A DNA stretch of 64,000 nt from JBOGTC01 sp050692055 (GTDB taxonomy: Bacteria > Chloroflexota > Limnocylindria > QHBO01). The position numbers and the translations under genes are program-made. The stretch spans positions 12,427 to 76,426 of the forward strand of contig JBOGTC010000155.1 in assembly GCA_050692055.1 (NCBI GenBank), read 5' to 3'. Positions 51,498 through 60,682 of this stretch are shown here, piece by piece. Positions within the stretch are counted from its first letter, which is position 1; each line of letters opens with the position of its first letter. Under the pieces are notes generated by a model that saw nothing but the letters and a program-made list of their open reading frames with translations, was not told the origin of the DNA and did not search any database.

Positions 51498-52735
51498 GCC
51501 GCCACCTCCTCCGGCTCTTCCGTCCTGCCCGATGCGGAGCGAGCCGGCTGGCGGCCGCCCAGCCACTCGATGACGCCGGCCGCGCCCTGGCCGCCGCCGA
51601 CGCACATCGTCACCAGGCCGTAGCGCGCCTCGCGTCGCGCGAGCTCGGCGAGGATCTGGACGGACAGCTTGGCCCCGGTTGCGCCGAGCGGGTGGCCGAG
51701 CGCAATGGCGCCGCCATTCACGTTCGTCGTCTCCTCGTCGAGCCCCAGCCGGCGGACGACCGCGATCACCTGCGCCGCGAACGCCTCGTTGAGCTCGGTG
51801 ACGCCGATGTCATCCAGCGTCAATCCCGCCTTGCGCAGCGCCTTCGGCACCGCATCCACCGGACCGATGCCCATGATCTCCGGCGCGACTCCCGCCGTGG
51901 CGAAGCTGACCAGCCGTCCGAGCGGCTCGAGGCCCAGCTGGGCCGCCCGCTCACCGGTCATGACCACCAGCGCCGCGGCCCCGTCGCTCATCTGGGAGGA
52001 GTTGCCTGCCGTGACCGTGCCTTCCTGCGCGAAGACCGGCTTGAGGCTTGCCATCTGCGCGGGGTCGGCGTCGTGGCGAATGCCCTCGTCGGTGTCGAAC
52101 GTCTCATCGTGGTCCGATGGACGGCCGTCATCGTCCACCTCGGTGCGATGCGCCTCGACGGGCGCGATCTCGTCCACGAACCGGCCGGCTCGCTGCGCGG
52201 CCGACGCCCGCTGGTGCGAGCGCAGGCCCCACACATCCTGGTCGTCGCGGCTCACGTCGAAGCGCTCGCTCACACGCTCGGCGGTGAGGCCCATGCTCAG
52301 GTAGACGCCGGGGCGCGTGTCCGACAGGCCGGGGTCGGGCGTGAACCGGTGGCCGATCATCGGCACGAAGCTCATCGACTCCATCCCGCCGGCGATGACC
52401 ACGTCGTGCATGCCCGTCTGGACCGAAGCGCTGGCCAGCGCGAGCGCCTGCAGGCCCGATGCACAGAAGCGGTTGATGGTCATGGCGCTGGCGCTGACCG
52501 GGATGCCTGCCCCCAGCGCCACCTGGCGCGCGATGTTCAGGCCCTGGGCTCCCTCCGGCATCGCGCAGCCCAGGACGAGGTCCTCGATCTCGGCCGGGTC
52601 GAGGACGGGCGCCCGCGCGAGCACGGCGCGCACGGCGCTCATCGCCAGCTCCTCGGGAGGAGTCTGGCGCAGCATGCCGCGCGGCGCCTTGCCCACCGCG
52701 GTGCGGGCGGCGGAGACGATGACGGCGTCACGCAT
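51494..52735 (-). CDS. Acetyl-CoA acyltransferase (thiolase)
   Basis: Cleaves 3-ketoacyl-CoA to acetyl-CoA and a shortened acyl-CoA. It has 413 residues. The nucleophile is C91 in NRFCASGLQAL, with GHPLGATGAK and CVGGGQGAAG holding the other catalytic His and Cys. It is the second enzyme gene of the operon, between the HAD/ECH fusion and the acyl-CoA dehydrogenase. Confidence 0.95.
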   Translation of the reverse strand: MRDAVIVSAARTAVGKAPRGMLRQTPPEELAMSAVRAVLARAPVLDPAEIEDLVLGCAMPEGAQGLNIARQVALGAGIPVSASAMTINRFCASGLQALALASASVQTGMHDVVIAGGMESMSFVPMIGHRFTPDPGLSDTRPGVYLSMGLTAERVSERFDVSRDDQDVWGLRSHQRASAAQRAGRFVDEIAPVEAHRTEVDDDGRPSDHDETFDTDEGIRHDADPAQMASLKPVFAQEGTVTAGNSSQMSDGAAALVVMTGERAAQLGLEPLGRLVSFATAGVAPEIMGIGPVDAVPKALRKAGLTLDDIGVTELNEAFAAQVIAVVRRLGLDEETTNVNGGAIALGHPLGATGAKLSVQILAELARREARYGLVTMCVGGGQGAAGVIEWLGGRQPARSASGRTEEPEEVAA

Positions 52736-52766
52736 GGGTATTGGTCCTCATCGGTTCAGTGATCCT

Positions 52767-55097
52767 TCAGTTGCGGAGCGGCTTGCCGGTCTTGAGGGTG
52801 TGACGGATCCGGTCGCGGGTCAGCCGCTCGCCGAGCAGGCGCAGGAAGGCCTCGCGCTCGAGGTCAAGGAGGTGCCCTTCGGACACGAGCGTTCCCTCGG
52901 CCACGTCCCCGCCGCTCATCACGCGAGCCAGCTCGAGCACGATCTTGCGGTCATGCTCGCTGATCTGGCGCGCGGCGAGCTGGTTGTAGCTGAGCGCCTC
53001 GGCGGCGGCGATGCCACGGCGGCCGAGCACCGGGATGCGGATCTCTCCCGGCGGTCGGTAGCCGGTATCGGACAGCTCGCGCGCGGCGCGGGCGGCATCG
53101 GACCACTGGCGATCGGGGTCGGCGGTGATCTGGTCGCAGTCGCGCAGGATCATGAGCTCGCGGGCCTCCGGCGCGCCCATCGCCACGCGGGCGCTGGCCA
53201 CGGTCGTGAACACGTGCTGGAAGATCGGGAAGAGATCACCGCGGGCGCCGTCCGGCAAGCGCTCGGCGGCGCGGCGGGCCATGGCGGTCGAGCCGCCGGC
53301 GGCCGGGATGAGGCCCACGCCCACCTCCACCAGGCCGATGTACGTCTCGGCCAGCGCCTGCGCCCGATCGGCCGCTAGCACGATCTCGGTGCCGCCGCCC
53401 AGGGTGCGGCCGCGAGGCGCCGCGACGACCGGCACGGGGGCATAGCGGATCGCCTGCATCGCGCCCTGGAAGCGTCGGATGGCGCGATCGAGCTCGTCCC
53501 ATTCGCCGTCCTCGGCCTCGATCAGCAGCAGAGCCAGGTTCGCGCCCACGCTGAAGTCGGTCGCCTGGGTGCCGATCACCAGCCCGTCGTAGCGCTCGGC
53601 GGCCAGCTCCACGCCGCGCCCGATCATGGCGATGGTGTCGATGCCGATGACGTTGAGCTTGCCGTGCAGCTCCAGCCCCAGGATCTTCTCCGGCAGCTCC
53701 AGGACCGATGCCGACGCGTTGGACGGCAAGTCCGCCTGACGCCCGCGCTCTCTCGCCGCGCCGATGTCGAGCCAGCCGGGGCGTGGATCGACCTGCTCCA
53801 GCGTATCGGTCCGGAAGCTCCACGCAGAGCCGTCGCGATAGAGCACGCCCTCACCTTCGTTGACCTTGACGTGGAGCAGTGGAGGCTCCCCGCCGCCCAG
53901 CGGCACCAGGCGCGCCGTCGTCTTGGCGTCCAGGGCGTCGATGATCTCGAACGGCCCCAGCTCCCAGGCGAAGCCCCAGCGCATGGCGCGATCGACGTCG
54001 GTGACGGTGTCGGCGATCTGCGGGCCAACTGTCGCGGCGTACTCGATCCCGGCCGCGAAGAGACGGCTCAGGAACTCGCCCGCCCGGTCCTCGGCACCCA
54101 GCAGCAGGTTCAGGCGCCTGCCGAGGTCGCTTTCGTTGCGCGCCATCTCGACGGCGCCGGACTGCATGCGCCGACGCGGCCGATACTCGCCGCTCTCCAG
54201 GTCGAGGGCGAGGATCTCGCCGCTCTCCTTGCGGAAGAACCCGGCGCCAGTCTTCTCGCCGAGCGCGCTGCGCTCCACGAGCCCGCGCATGACCGGCGGC
54301 ACGGCGAATGCCTCCCGCTCGGCCGGATCGGTCAATGCCTCGGCGCAGTGGTCCGCCACCGCGGTGGCCACGTCGATGCCCACCAGGTCGAGCGTGCGGA
54401 AGGTCGCGCTCTTCGGCCGCCCGATGAGCGGGCCGGTCAGGTCGTCGACCTCGTCCGGGCCCAGGCCGAGCTGCTGGGCGGTGCGAAGCGCGACGAGCAG
54501 CCCATGCACGCCGAGCCGGTTGGCAATAAAGGCGGGCGTGTCCCTGGCCATGACGGTGCCCTTGCCCAGGTGGCGCGAGGCGAACTCGGCCAGCGCCGCG
54601 ACGGCAGCGCCATCGGTCTCGGCCAGGGGGATCAGCTCGAGCAGGCGCGTGTAGCGGGGCGGGTTGAAGAAGTGGGTGCCGAAGAAGCGCGACTGGAAGG
54701 CGGGGGAGCGGCCGTCGGCGAGCGCCGCGATCGACAGGCCGGAGGTGTTCGTGGTCACGATCGGCGATCCTGCCGCCGCTCCCAGGGCGGCATCCACGCG
54801 GGCCAGCAGGTCGCGCTTGGCTTCGAGCTGCTCCACGATCGCCTCGAGCACCCAGTCCGCGCCCGTCACCGCGTCCTCGAGCTCGTCGAGGCCACCGGTG
54901 CCGACGTTGCGGGCATCCGATGCGAGGTACAGCGGTGCCGGGCGCAGCTGCGCCACGCGCTCGAGGCCGCGCCGCGCCGCGCCTGCGTCCACGTCGAGGA
55001 GGCGAACGCGGGATCCGGCGCCGGCCAGCAGACAGGCGATCTGAGCGCCCATGGTGCCTGCGCCGAGCACGACGACGTTCGGATAGCGCGGCGTCAT
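52767..55097 (-). CDS. 3-hydroxyacyl-CoA dehydrogenase / enoyl-CoA hydratase fusion
   Basis: Bifunctional beta-oxidation enzyme of 776 residues with the dehydrogenase first, as in FadN/FadJ-like proteins of Gram-positive lineages. The NAD-binding LGAGTMGAQIACLLA is at about 11-25; NTSGLSIAALA and GTHFFNPPRY mark the dehydrogenase active site. The hydratase-like half (from about 430) has VIGTQATDFSVGANL and PRGRTLGGGTEIVLAADRA. The ATG at 55097 overlaps the tetR stop; the much longer open frame upstream is antisense noise. Confidence 0.93.
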   Translation of the reverse strand: MTPRYPNVVVLGAGTMGAQIACLLAGAGSRVRLLDVDAGAARRGLERVAQLRPAPLYLASDARNVGTGGLDELEDAVTGADWVLEAIVEQLEAKRDLLARVDAALGAAAGSPIVTTNTSGLSIAALADGRSPAFQSRFFGTHFFNPPRYTRLLELIPLAETDGAAVAALAEFASRHLGKGTVMARDTPAFIANRLGVHGLLVALRTAQQLGLGPDEVDDLTGPLIGRPKSATFRTLDLVGIDVATAVADHCAEALTDPAEREAFAVPPVMRGLVERSALGEKTGAGFFRKESGEILALDLESGEYRPRRRMQSGAVEMARNESDLGRRLNLLLGAEDRAGEFLSRLFAAGIEYAATVGPQIADTVTDVDRAMRWGFAWELGPFEIIDALDAKTTARLVPLGGGEPPLLHVKVNEGEGVLYRDGSAWSFRTDTLEQVDPRPGWLDIGAARERGRQADLPSNASASVLELPEKILGLELHGKLNVIGIDTIAMIGRGVELAAERYDGLVIGTQATDFSVGANLALLLIEAEDGEWDELDRAIRRFQGAMQAIRYAPVPVVAAPRGRTLGGGTEIVLAADRAQALAETYIGLVEVGVGLIPAAGGSTAMARRAAERLPDGARGDLFPIFQHVFTTVASARVAMGAPEARELMILRDCDQITADPDRQWSDAARAARELSDTGYRPPGEIRIPVLGRRGIAAAEALSYNQLAARQISEHDRKIVLELARVMSGGDVAEGTLVSEGHLLDLEREAFLRLLGERLTRDRIRHTLKTGKPLRN

Positions 55098-55690
55098 GGC
55101 TCCGGCTCCCGCTGCGGCCGGGCGAGGCCGCCGAGGAAGAGGCTGACGAAGCCGTCCGCGATCTCGTCGACGCTCAGCTCGCCGCTGGGGCGGTACCACT
55201 GCGTGAACCAGTTGCAGGCCGAAAGGACGCCGATGCCGGCCAGCCGCACGTCGAACGGCCGCAGCTCGCCGCACTCGATGCCGTCGTTGATCGTCGCGCG
55301 CCAGCGGGCCTCGTAGGCGTCGCGTCGCGCGATCATCTCGGCACGCCGTTCCGGGCTGAGCGAGCGCAGCTCGATCTGGATCAGGCTCAGCTCGTCCGCA
55401 TGGTCGGCCGCCACGCGCAGGTGCTCGTGGATGGCTGCCCGCAGGCGGTCGACCGGAGGAGCATCGCCGTCCAGGATCGGCTCCACCCGCCGCTCGAGCA
55501 GGTCGAGCGCGCCCGACAGGATCGTCCACAGCAGATCGTCCTTCGACGCGATGTAGTGGTACAGGCTGCCGCGGTTCATGCCGAGCGCCTCGCCGAGATC
55601 CTGCATCGAGGTCGCGTGGAAGCCGCGCTGCCGGAAGAGGCGGGTGGCCGCCTGGAGGAGCTCGGCTTCGCGCGGTCGTGTGGCGATCAT
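55094..55690 (-). CDS. TetR-family repressor of the beta-oxidation operon
   Basis: A 198-residue regulator. The N-terminal helix-turn-helix (ELLQAATRLFRQRGFHATSM, ALGMNRGSLYHYIASKDDLL) is classical TetR, with a helical ligand domain after it. It resembles FadR/LiuQ-like repressors that bind acyl-CoA. It is the first gene of the operon and overlaps the HAD/ECH gene by 4 bp. A CAAACGAACGTTTG palindrome 43 bp before its start is the probable operator. The ATG at 55690 has an AGGA about 9 nt upstream. Confidence 0.92.
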   Translation of the reverse strand: MIATRPREAELLQAATRLFRQRGFHATSMQDLGEALGMNRGSLYHYIASKDDLLWTILSGALDLLERRVEPILDGDAPPVDRLRAAIHEHLRVAADHADELSLIQIELRSLSPERRAEMIARRDAYEARWRATINDGIECGELRPFDVRLAGIGVLSACNWFTQWYRPSGELSVDEIADGFVSLFLGGLARPQREPEP

Positions 55691-55732
55691 CACCGGTCCT
55701 GCGGTCGCGTGGCCGGACGGAGTCCCTGGAGT

Positions 55733-55746
55733 CAAACGAACGTTTG
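55733..55746. promoter_or_regulatory. TetR-type operator CAAACG-AA-CGTTTG
   Basis: Perfect 6 bp arms around AA. Palindromes built on AAACG/CGTTT are common for TetR repressors of acyl-CoA metabolism. It lies in the 171 bp divergent region between tetR (55690) and the hypothetical gene at 55862, so it could control both. Confidence 0.65.
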
Positions 55747-55861
55747 GTCGAGGGTAGCGCAGCGGCGGTCGCGGCGTCAAGGTCCGCAGCCAAGAGCCAG
55801 ACCGGATCTACGAAGAGGCGGAAGGCGGTAAGCCGCCAGTAAGCGGCCGGTAAGGGCCGAT

Positions 55862-56572
55862 ATGCATAGTGGCCGTATGCCACTCAGCAGACATCGCGGC
55901 GGCCGCCGACGCGGCCCGGCCGCCACCATCGGTCTCATCGCGAGGACGTCCGCCGCCGTCATCAGGCGCCAACGGCGCGAGCGTCGCGCATTCGCTGCCA
56001 TGCCCAAGCCGGTGCCCTGGGATTGGGCGCAGCCGCGCCTGATGCCATTGCTGGCCGGTCCGTACTTCGACAGCCCCGGCGAGGAGCTCATCCGCAGCGT
56101 GCTCGATCCCGGCATCGCCGTGGCCTTCGGCATGGACCTCGGGCACGGCGTCCTGCCATTCGTCGACGTCACGGTCGCGCGACGCTGGGAGTGCAGTGCG
56201 GAGCAGATCCGGGATACGGCGATGACGAACCTCGTCGAGCGCGCGGCGAAGATCGAGCCAAGTATGGTGACGAGCGGGACGCTCAGTGGCCACCTCGTCC
56301 GGCTGCTCCGACGGCCGGCGGGCTGGACGTCTTCCGTCCTGCTCGTGCCTGAGGAGCTCAAGCGGCTGTTCGGTGCGCAGGATCAGGTCTTCGCCGCCGC
56401 CGGCCACTCCACGCTCATCAGCCTGCCCGTAGACATTCCCCCCAAGGTTGCGGCGTACCTGACGCTGGACTTCGAGCGGAAGGAGCTATATCCCCTGATG
56501 CTCGACCCGTTCGCGCTAGTGGCTGGGGAGCTCATCTGGGATGGTGCCACGAATGAGTTCGATGACGACTAG
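55862..56572 (+). CDS. Hypothetical protein, weak resemblance to DUF1444
   Basis: A 236-residue soluble protein. The core (VAFGMDLGHGVLPFVDVTVARRW, AEQIRDTAMTNLVERAA, SSVLLVPEELKRLF) loosely recalls the YtpQ/DUF1444 family, with its characteristic 'A..NL' helix, but the match is weak. The first 45 residues are very Arg-rich and unlike the rest; the second ATG at 55877, or one at about 56000 (MPKPVPWDW), may be the true start. Divergent from tetR. Confidence 0.6.
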   Translation: MHSGRMPLSRHRGGRRRGPAATIGLIARTSAAVIRRQRRERRAFAAMPKPVPWDWAQPRLMPLLAGPYFDSPGEELIRSVLDPGIAVAFGMDLGHGVLPFVDVTVARRWECSAEQIRDTAMTNLVERAAKIEPSMVTSGTLSGHLVRLLRRPAGWTSSVLLVPEELKRLFGAQDQVFAAAGHSTLISLPVDIPPKVAAYLTLDFERKELYPLMLDPFALVAGELIWDGATNEFDDD

Positions 56573-56594
56573 AGAGGGCCGTTGACGGCCGGCA

Positions 56595-57359
56595 TCAGAC
56601 ATCGTAGTCGGCGAGGGGCTCGGCAACCTCCACCGCGGACCCGAACGTCTCGCCCGCGGCGGAGCGCGAGCCAGCGGCGCCGTCCTCGACCGGCAGGTGG
56701 GTGAGAAGGAGCCGCTTCGCTCCCGCCGTGCGTGCCGCCTCCCCTGCCTCGGCTGGCAGGAGGTGGCCACGGGGCTCTGGCGGCTGGGCGTCCTCATCGA
56801 GCGAGCGCAGCGTGGCCTCGCACAGGAAGAGGTCGGCCTTTTCGGCCAGGTCGAGCACGCCGCCGCAGGGAGCCGAGTCGGCGGAGTATGCGAGCAGGCG
56901 GCCGTCGGCTTCGACGCGGAAGCCCCAGCACGGAACGAAGTGCTTGGTCTCGACCGGCGTCAGCGTCAGGCCGTCGAAGTCGAGCGGCGTTGAGCCGTCG
57001 TGCTCGGACAGGCGGAACGTGTCCTCGAAATGCCTGGCGTTGCCGGCGCCGCGCGCGAGGTCCAGCAGCTGGTTGGCGCTGCCGGGAGGGAGGATGACCT
57101 GCAACCGCTCCTCGCGAGGTCGGCTGCGCCAGGGCATGACATAGCGCAGCGTCACGAGGTCGAGCATGTGGTCGGTGTGCATGTGGCTGATGACGATCGC
57201 GCTCAGCTCGTCCGGATGATGGAGGCGCAGCAGCTGCGACACGACGCCGGGGCCGATGTCGACGAGCAGCCGCGTCGTTCCGCCTTCGACGAGGTACCCG
57301 GCGCAGGCCTCGCCGGGATTGGGATACGCGGGGGAGCGGCCGAGAACCGTGAGGCGCAT
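56595..57359 (-). CDS. MBL-fold hydrolase, RNase Z/phosphodiesterase-like
   Basis: A 254-residue metallo-beta-lactamase-fold enzyme. SHMHTDHMLDL is the metal motif, VETKHFVPCWGFRVEADG and YSADSAPCGGVLDL hold further ligands, and LLLTHLP closes the set. The order is that of the elaC/YhfI group of phosphodiesterases rather than glyoxalase II. It is followed by no clear partner; the GNAT gene begins upstream, 3 bp from its start codon. Confidence 0.88.
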   Translation of the reverse strand: MRLTVLGRSPAYPNPGEACAGYLVEGGTTRLLVDIGPGVVSQLLRLHHPDELSAIVISHMHTDHMLDLVTLRYVMPWRSRPREERLQVILPPGSANQLLDLARGAGNARHFEDTFRLSEHDGSTPLDFDGLTLTPVETKHFVPCWGFRVEADGRLLAYSADSAPCGGVLDLAEKADLFLCEATLRSLDEDAQPPEPRGHLLPAEAGEAARTAGAKRLLLTHLPVEDGAAGSRSAAGETFGSAVEVAEPLADYDV

Positions 57360-57362
57360 CGG

Positions 57363-57794
57363 TCAGGCGTGCGCGCGCTGTCGCGTCACGGCATGCGGCC
57401 GCAGGTACATCGCCCGATGGCCGTGCGACTCGGGGACGAAGCCGAGCGCGGCAAAGAACTCGACGGCGGCCGGGGTGCTGACGAGGGCGACCAGGCGCCG
57501 GTCGGCGCATCGGTCCAGTGCCAGGCGCACGAGCGCCGAGCCGATGCCGGCCCGCTGTCGATCGGGCCGGACGATGACGTCCCACAGCGTGGCGTGCAGG
57601 CCACCGTCATCGAGCAGCCGCGCTACGCCGATCAGCTTGCCGGCCGCCGTGCGCGCGGCGAACCAGGTACAGGAGCGCGCGATGGCATCCAGGCGCCAGC
57701 GCTCACGCCGCGGCCAGTCGACCCAGGCATAGGCGGCGTTGACCTCGTCGGGCGTGAGGCCGGCGTCGGCCTCGTACCGGACGTCATCGTGCAC
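57363..57794 (-). CDS. GNAT N-acetyltransferase
   Basis: A 143-residue single-domain acetyltransferase. The acetyl-CoA loop is RPDRQRAGIGSALVRLAL, and the closing strand is AVEFFAALGFVPES. The N-terminus ARCPRL-like extension in the longer frame overlaps citrate synthase and is not real; GTG at 57794 lies 9 bp after the gltA stop. Substrate unknown. Confidence 0.84.
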   Translation of the reverse strand: MHDDVRYEADAGLTPDEVNAAYAWVDWPRRERWRLDAIARSCTWFAARTAAGKLIGVARLLDDGGLHATLWDVIVRPDRQRAGIGSALVRLALDRCADRRLVALVSTPAAVEFFAALGFVPESHGHRAMYLRPHAVTRQRAHA

Positions 57795-57802
57795 GTCGGC
57801 GC

Positions 57803-59110
57803 TCAGCGCTGCTCGATTGCGACGTAGTCTCGGACATCGGGCCCGATGTAGATCTGGCGGGGCCGGCCGATCTTCGTCTCCTCCGCCTCGAGCATCTCCT
57901 TCCACTGGGCGATCCAGCCCGGCAGGCGCCCGATGGCGAAGCAGTTGGTGAACATGTTCTTCGGAAAGCCAATGGCGCGGTAGATCAGGCCGGAGTAGAA
58001 GTCGACGTTGGGATAGAGCTTGCGGCTGACGAAGTAGTCGTCGGAGAGGGCGACCTCCTCCAGCCGCTGGGCGACCTCGTAGAGCCGGTCATCCGCGCCG
58101 GTGGCGGCCAGCACACGGTCCGCGGCGGCCTTGATGATCTTCGCTCGCGGGTCGAAGTTCTTGTAGACCCGGTGCCCGAAGCCGGCGAGGCGGAAGGAGT
58201 CGTCGGGATCCTTCGCCTTGTCGACCCACTTCTGGACGTTGCCGCCGTCGGCCACGATGCGCTCCAGCGTGTTGATGACGGCTTCGTTGGCGCCACCGTG
58301 CAGCGGGCCCCACAGCGCGCTGATGCCGGCGCTGATGCTGGCGTACAGGTTGGTGTGCGCCGAGCCGACCATGCGCACCGTCGAGGTGGAGCAGTTCTGC
58401 TCGTGATCCGCATGAAGGATGAGGAGCAGGTCGAGCGCCTGGGCGACTTGGGGATTCACGTCGTATGCCTCGGACGGCACCGCGAACATCATGTGCAGCA
58501 GGTTGGCGGCGTAGCCCAGGTCGTTGCGCGGATAGACGTAAGGCTGGCCAATGGCCTTCTTGTAGGCCCAGGCAGCCAGGGTCGGCAGCTTGGCGATGAG
58601 GCGGTTGATGGTGACCTCGACCGCATCGGCCTCGAAGATCTCGTGGCTGTCGGGGTAGAAGGTGGACATGCCAACCGTGCCCGATGCGAGCACCGCCATG
58701 GGATGGGCGTCGTGTGGGAAGGAGTCGAAGAAGTGGCGCATCTCCTCGCGGATGAGGGTGTGATGCGTCACCTCCTGCACGAAGCCATCAAGCTGCTCGC
58801 GCGTCGGCAGCTCGCCCCAGATGAGCAGGTATGCGACCTCTAGGAAGGTGGACCGCTCGGCCAGCTGATCGATGGGGTAGCCGCGGTATCGCAGGATGCC
58901 CTGCTCGCCGTCGAGGTAGGTGATGGCGCTGGTGCACGCGCCGGTGTTTCCGTACCCGGGATCCAGGGTGATGAGCCCGGTCTTCGCGCGCAGCGTGCTG
59001 ATGTCGATGCCCGTGTCGCCGTCGCTGCCCTCCACGATCGGCAGCTCGAGCTCGTGGTCGCGCGCGAGCAGCCTCGCCCTGTCGGTCCGCGTCAGCGTCT
59101 CGTTCCTCAT
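57803..59110 (-). CDS. gltA: Citrate synthase
   Basis: Condenses acetyl-CoA with oxaloacetate to start the TCA cycle. The 435-residue length fits the type II (hexameric) family. Catalytic segments: MRMVGSAHTNLYAS-like region containing the first His (ILHADHEQNCSTSTVR), WGPLHGGANEAV with the second His, GFGHRVYKNFDPRA with the substrate Arg/His, and the C-terminal VDFYSGLIYRAIG Asp. The ATG overlaps the mdh stop by 4 bp, so the two are one operon. Confidence 0.97.
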   Translation of the reverse strand: MRNETLTRTDRARLLARDHELELPIVEGSDGDTGIDISTLRAKTGLITLDPGYGNTGACTSAITYLDGEQGILRYRGYPIDQLAERSTFLEVAYLLIWGELPTREQLDGFVQEVTHHTLIREEMRHFFDSFPHDAHPMAVLASGTVGMSTFYPDSHEIFEADAVEVTINRLIAKLPTLAAWAYKKAIGQPYVYPRNDLGYAANLLHMMFAVPSEAYDVNPQVAQALDLLLILHADHEQNCSTSTVRMVGSAHTNLYASISAGISALWGPLHGGANEAVINTLERIVADGGNVQKWVDKAKDPDDSFRLAGFGHRVYKNFDPRAKIIKAAADRVLAATGADDRLYEVAQRLEEVALSDDYFVSRKLYPNVDFYSGLIYRAIGFPKNMFTNCFAIGRLPGWIAQWKEMLEAEETKIGRPRQIYIGPDVRDYVAIEQR

Positions 59111-60102
59111 CCCAGCAGGTCCATCACCGCGTCACGCTCCTCGAGGAGCTCGCTCAGGGTGGCGTCGACTTTGCCCTGCGCCCAGGCGCCGTGCTCGATG
59201 CCCGGCACGATCTCGACCGCGCCGGGGGCCGATGCGCGCAGCGGGTAGCCGAAGACGATCCCCTCCGGCACGTCGTACCCACCGTCGGCGGGGGCGGGGA
59301 CGGCGGACGAGAAGACTTCGCCGCTCGGCTGCGTGATGTTGCGCACGGTATCGATCACCGCGTTCGCCGCGCTTGCGGCGCTCGACTGTCCGCGCGCCTT
59401 GATGATGGCCGCGCCGCGCTGCTGGACCGTGCTGATGAACTCACCCTGCAGCCAGGCCTCGTCGTCGATCACGTCGGTTGCCGGCCGGCCGCCGATCGTG
59501 GCGTGCCACGCATCGGGGAATTGCGAGGAGGAGTGGTTGCCCCAGATGGCCAGGCCCTGCACATCACTCACCGCGACGCCGGACTTCGCCGCCAGCTGCG
59601 ATCTGCCGCGGTTCTCGTCGAGCATGGTCATGGCGAACCATCGGTCCTTCGGCATGGCGTGACGCTCGGCTGCCGTCGAGCCGATCAGGGCGTTCGTGTT
59701 GCACGGGTTGCCCACCACCAGGACGCGACAGTCGTCTGCCGCGTTGTGCGCGATGGCCTCGCCCTGCTCGGTGAAGATGCTGCCGTTGATGCTGAGCAGG
59801 TCCTTGCGCTCCATCCCCTCCCTGCGCGGCACGGCGCCGACCAGCAGCGCCCAGTTGGCGTCGGCGAAGGCCTCCTCCGTGTCGGATGTGCACAGCACTC
59901 GACTCAGCAGCGGAAATGCGCAATCGTCGAGCTCCATGCGCACGCCATCCAGAGCGGGCAGCGCGGCTTCGAGCTCAAGCAGCTGGAGGTCGACCTTCGT
60001 GGCTGGTCCGAACATCTGTCCCGAGGCGATGCGAAAGAGGAGGGCGTAGCCGATCTGCCCGGCGGCGCCGGTGACGGCCACCCTGACGTGCGGGTCGGGC
60101 AT
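59107..60102 (-). CDS. mdh: Malate dehydrogenase
   Basis: Oxidises malate to oxaloacetate with NAD+. It has 331 residues, typical of the cytosolic-type MDH group. The Rossmann motif is VTGAAGQIGYALL, the active-site His-Asp region is IWGNHSSSQFPD, and VVGNPCNTNAL is the cofactor/substrate loop. A GGAGAGAG ribosome site supports the ATG at 60102. Coupled to gltA. Confidence 0.96.
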   Translation of the reverse strand: MPDPHVRVAVTGAAGQIGYALLFRIASGQMFGPATKVDLQLLELEAALPALDGVRMELDDCAFPLLSRVLCTSDTEEAFADANWALLVGAVPRREGMERKDLLSINGSIFTEQGEAIAHNAADDCRVLVVGNPCNTNALIGSTAAERHAMPKDRWFAMTMLDENRGRSQLAAKSGVAVSDVQGLAIWGNHSSSQFPDAWHATIGGRPATDVIDDEAWLQGEFISTVQQRGAAIIKARGQSSAASAANAVIDTVRNITQPSGEVFSSAVPAPADGGYDVPEGIVFGYPLRASAPGAVEIVPGIEHGAWAQGKVDATLSELLEERDAVMDLLG

Positions 60103-60165
60103 CTCTCTCCTGGTTGGTTGGGCGCGCAAGTCGAGCTTGAGTGTAGCGCAGGCTCCGGGCCACGC

Positions 60166-60669
60166 TCAGCGTGAGCGCGACCAGTCCTCGACCGCGGATG
60201 CCATGGAGGCGAAGGCGATGCGGGGCAGCCAGTCGAGGATCGCCGAGCGGGTGACCCAGGCGTGTTCGCTGGACTCGGCGTCCAGCGTGACCGGTGCATC
60301 CGGGGTCACCTGCCGGGCGCGATACACCGCCGTGACGACATTCGAGGCCGGCGAGTGATAGACACCGGTCAGGGCGAGCAGCTCGACGGCGACGCCTGCC
60401 TCCTCCCGCGTCTCGCGCAGCGCCCCCTGTTCGAACGACTCGCCCGGATCCAGGTAGCCGGCCGGCAGATCCCAGGCGCCGATGCCCGGCTCGACGGCGC
60501 GCTTCAGAAGCAGGACCGATGGCTCAGCGTCGCCATCGGCCTGGCGCTCGAGCAGCACCGCCGCCGCCGGCTTGGGGTTGGCATGCCAGCGCCATCCGCA
60601 TCGGTCGCAGAGGAGAGGCTCCTCGTGAGGGTTTGAGCAATGCGGGCAGGCCGGGACGTGGAGGCTCAC
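60166..60669 (-). CDS. NUDIX hydrolase with N-terminal zinc ribbon
   Basis: A 167-residue enzyme. An N-terminal CPHC...CDRC zinc ribbon precedes the Nudix box GYLDPGESFEQGALRETREEAGV, as in NADH pyrophosphatase-like and ADP-ribose pyrophosphatase proteins. The substrate is probably a nucleoside diphosphate derivative. GTG start. It lies upstream of mdh on the same strand, 63 bp away. Confidence 0.9.
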   Translation of the reverse strand: MSLHVPACPHCSNPHEEPLLCDRCGWRWHANPKPAAAVLLERQADGDAEPSVLLLKRAVEPGIGAWDLPAGYLDPGESFEQGALRETREEAGVAVELLALTGVYHSPASNVVTAVYRARQVTPDAPVTLDAESSEHAWVTRSAILDWLPRIAFASMASAVEDWSRSR

Positions 60670-60682
60670 GTCCGGCAGGGTA

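Noticed and set aside
55098..55883. Upstream part of the 1038-residue frame of the HAD/ECH gene
   Set aside because: It is another frame across tetR; the NAD-binding motif starts right after the ATG at 55097.
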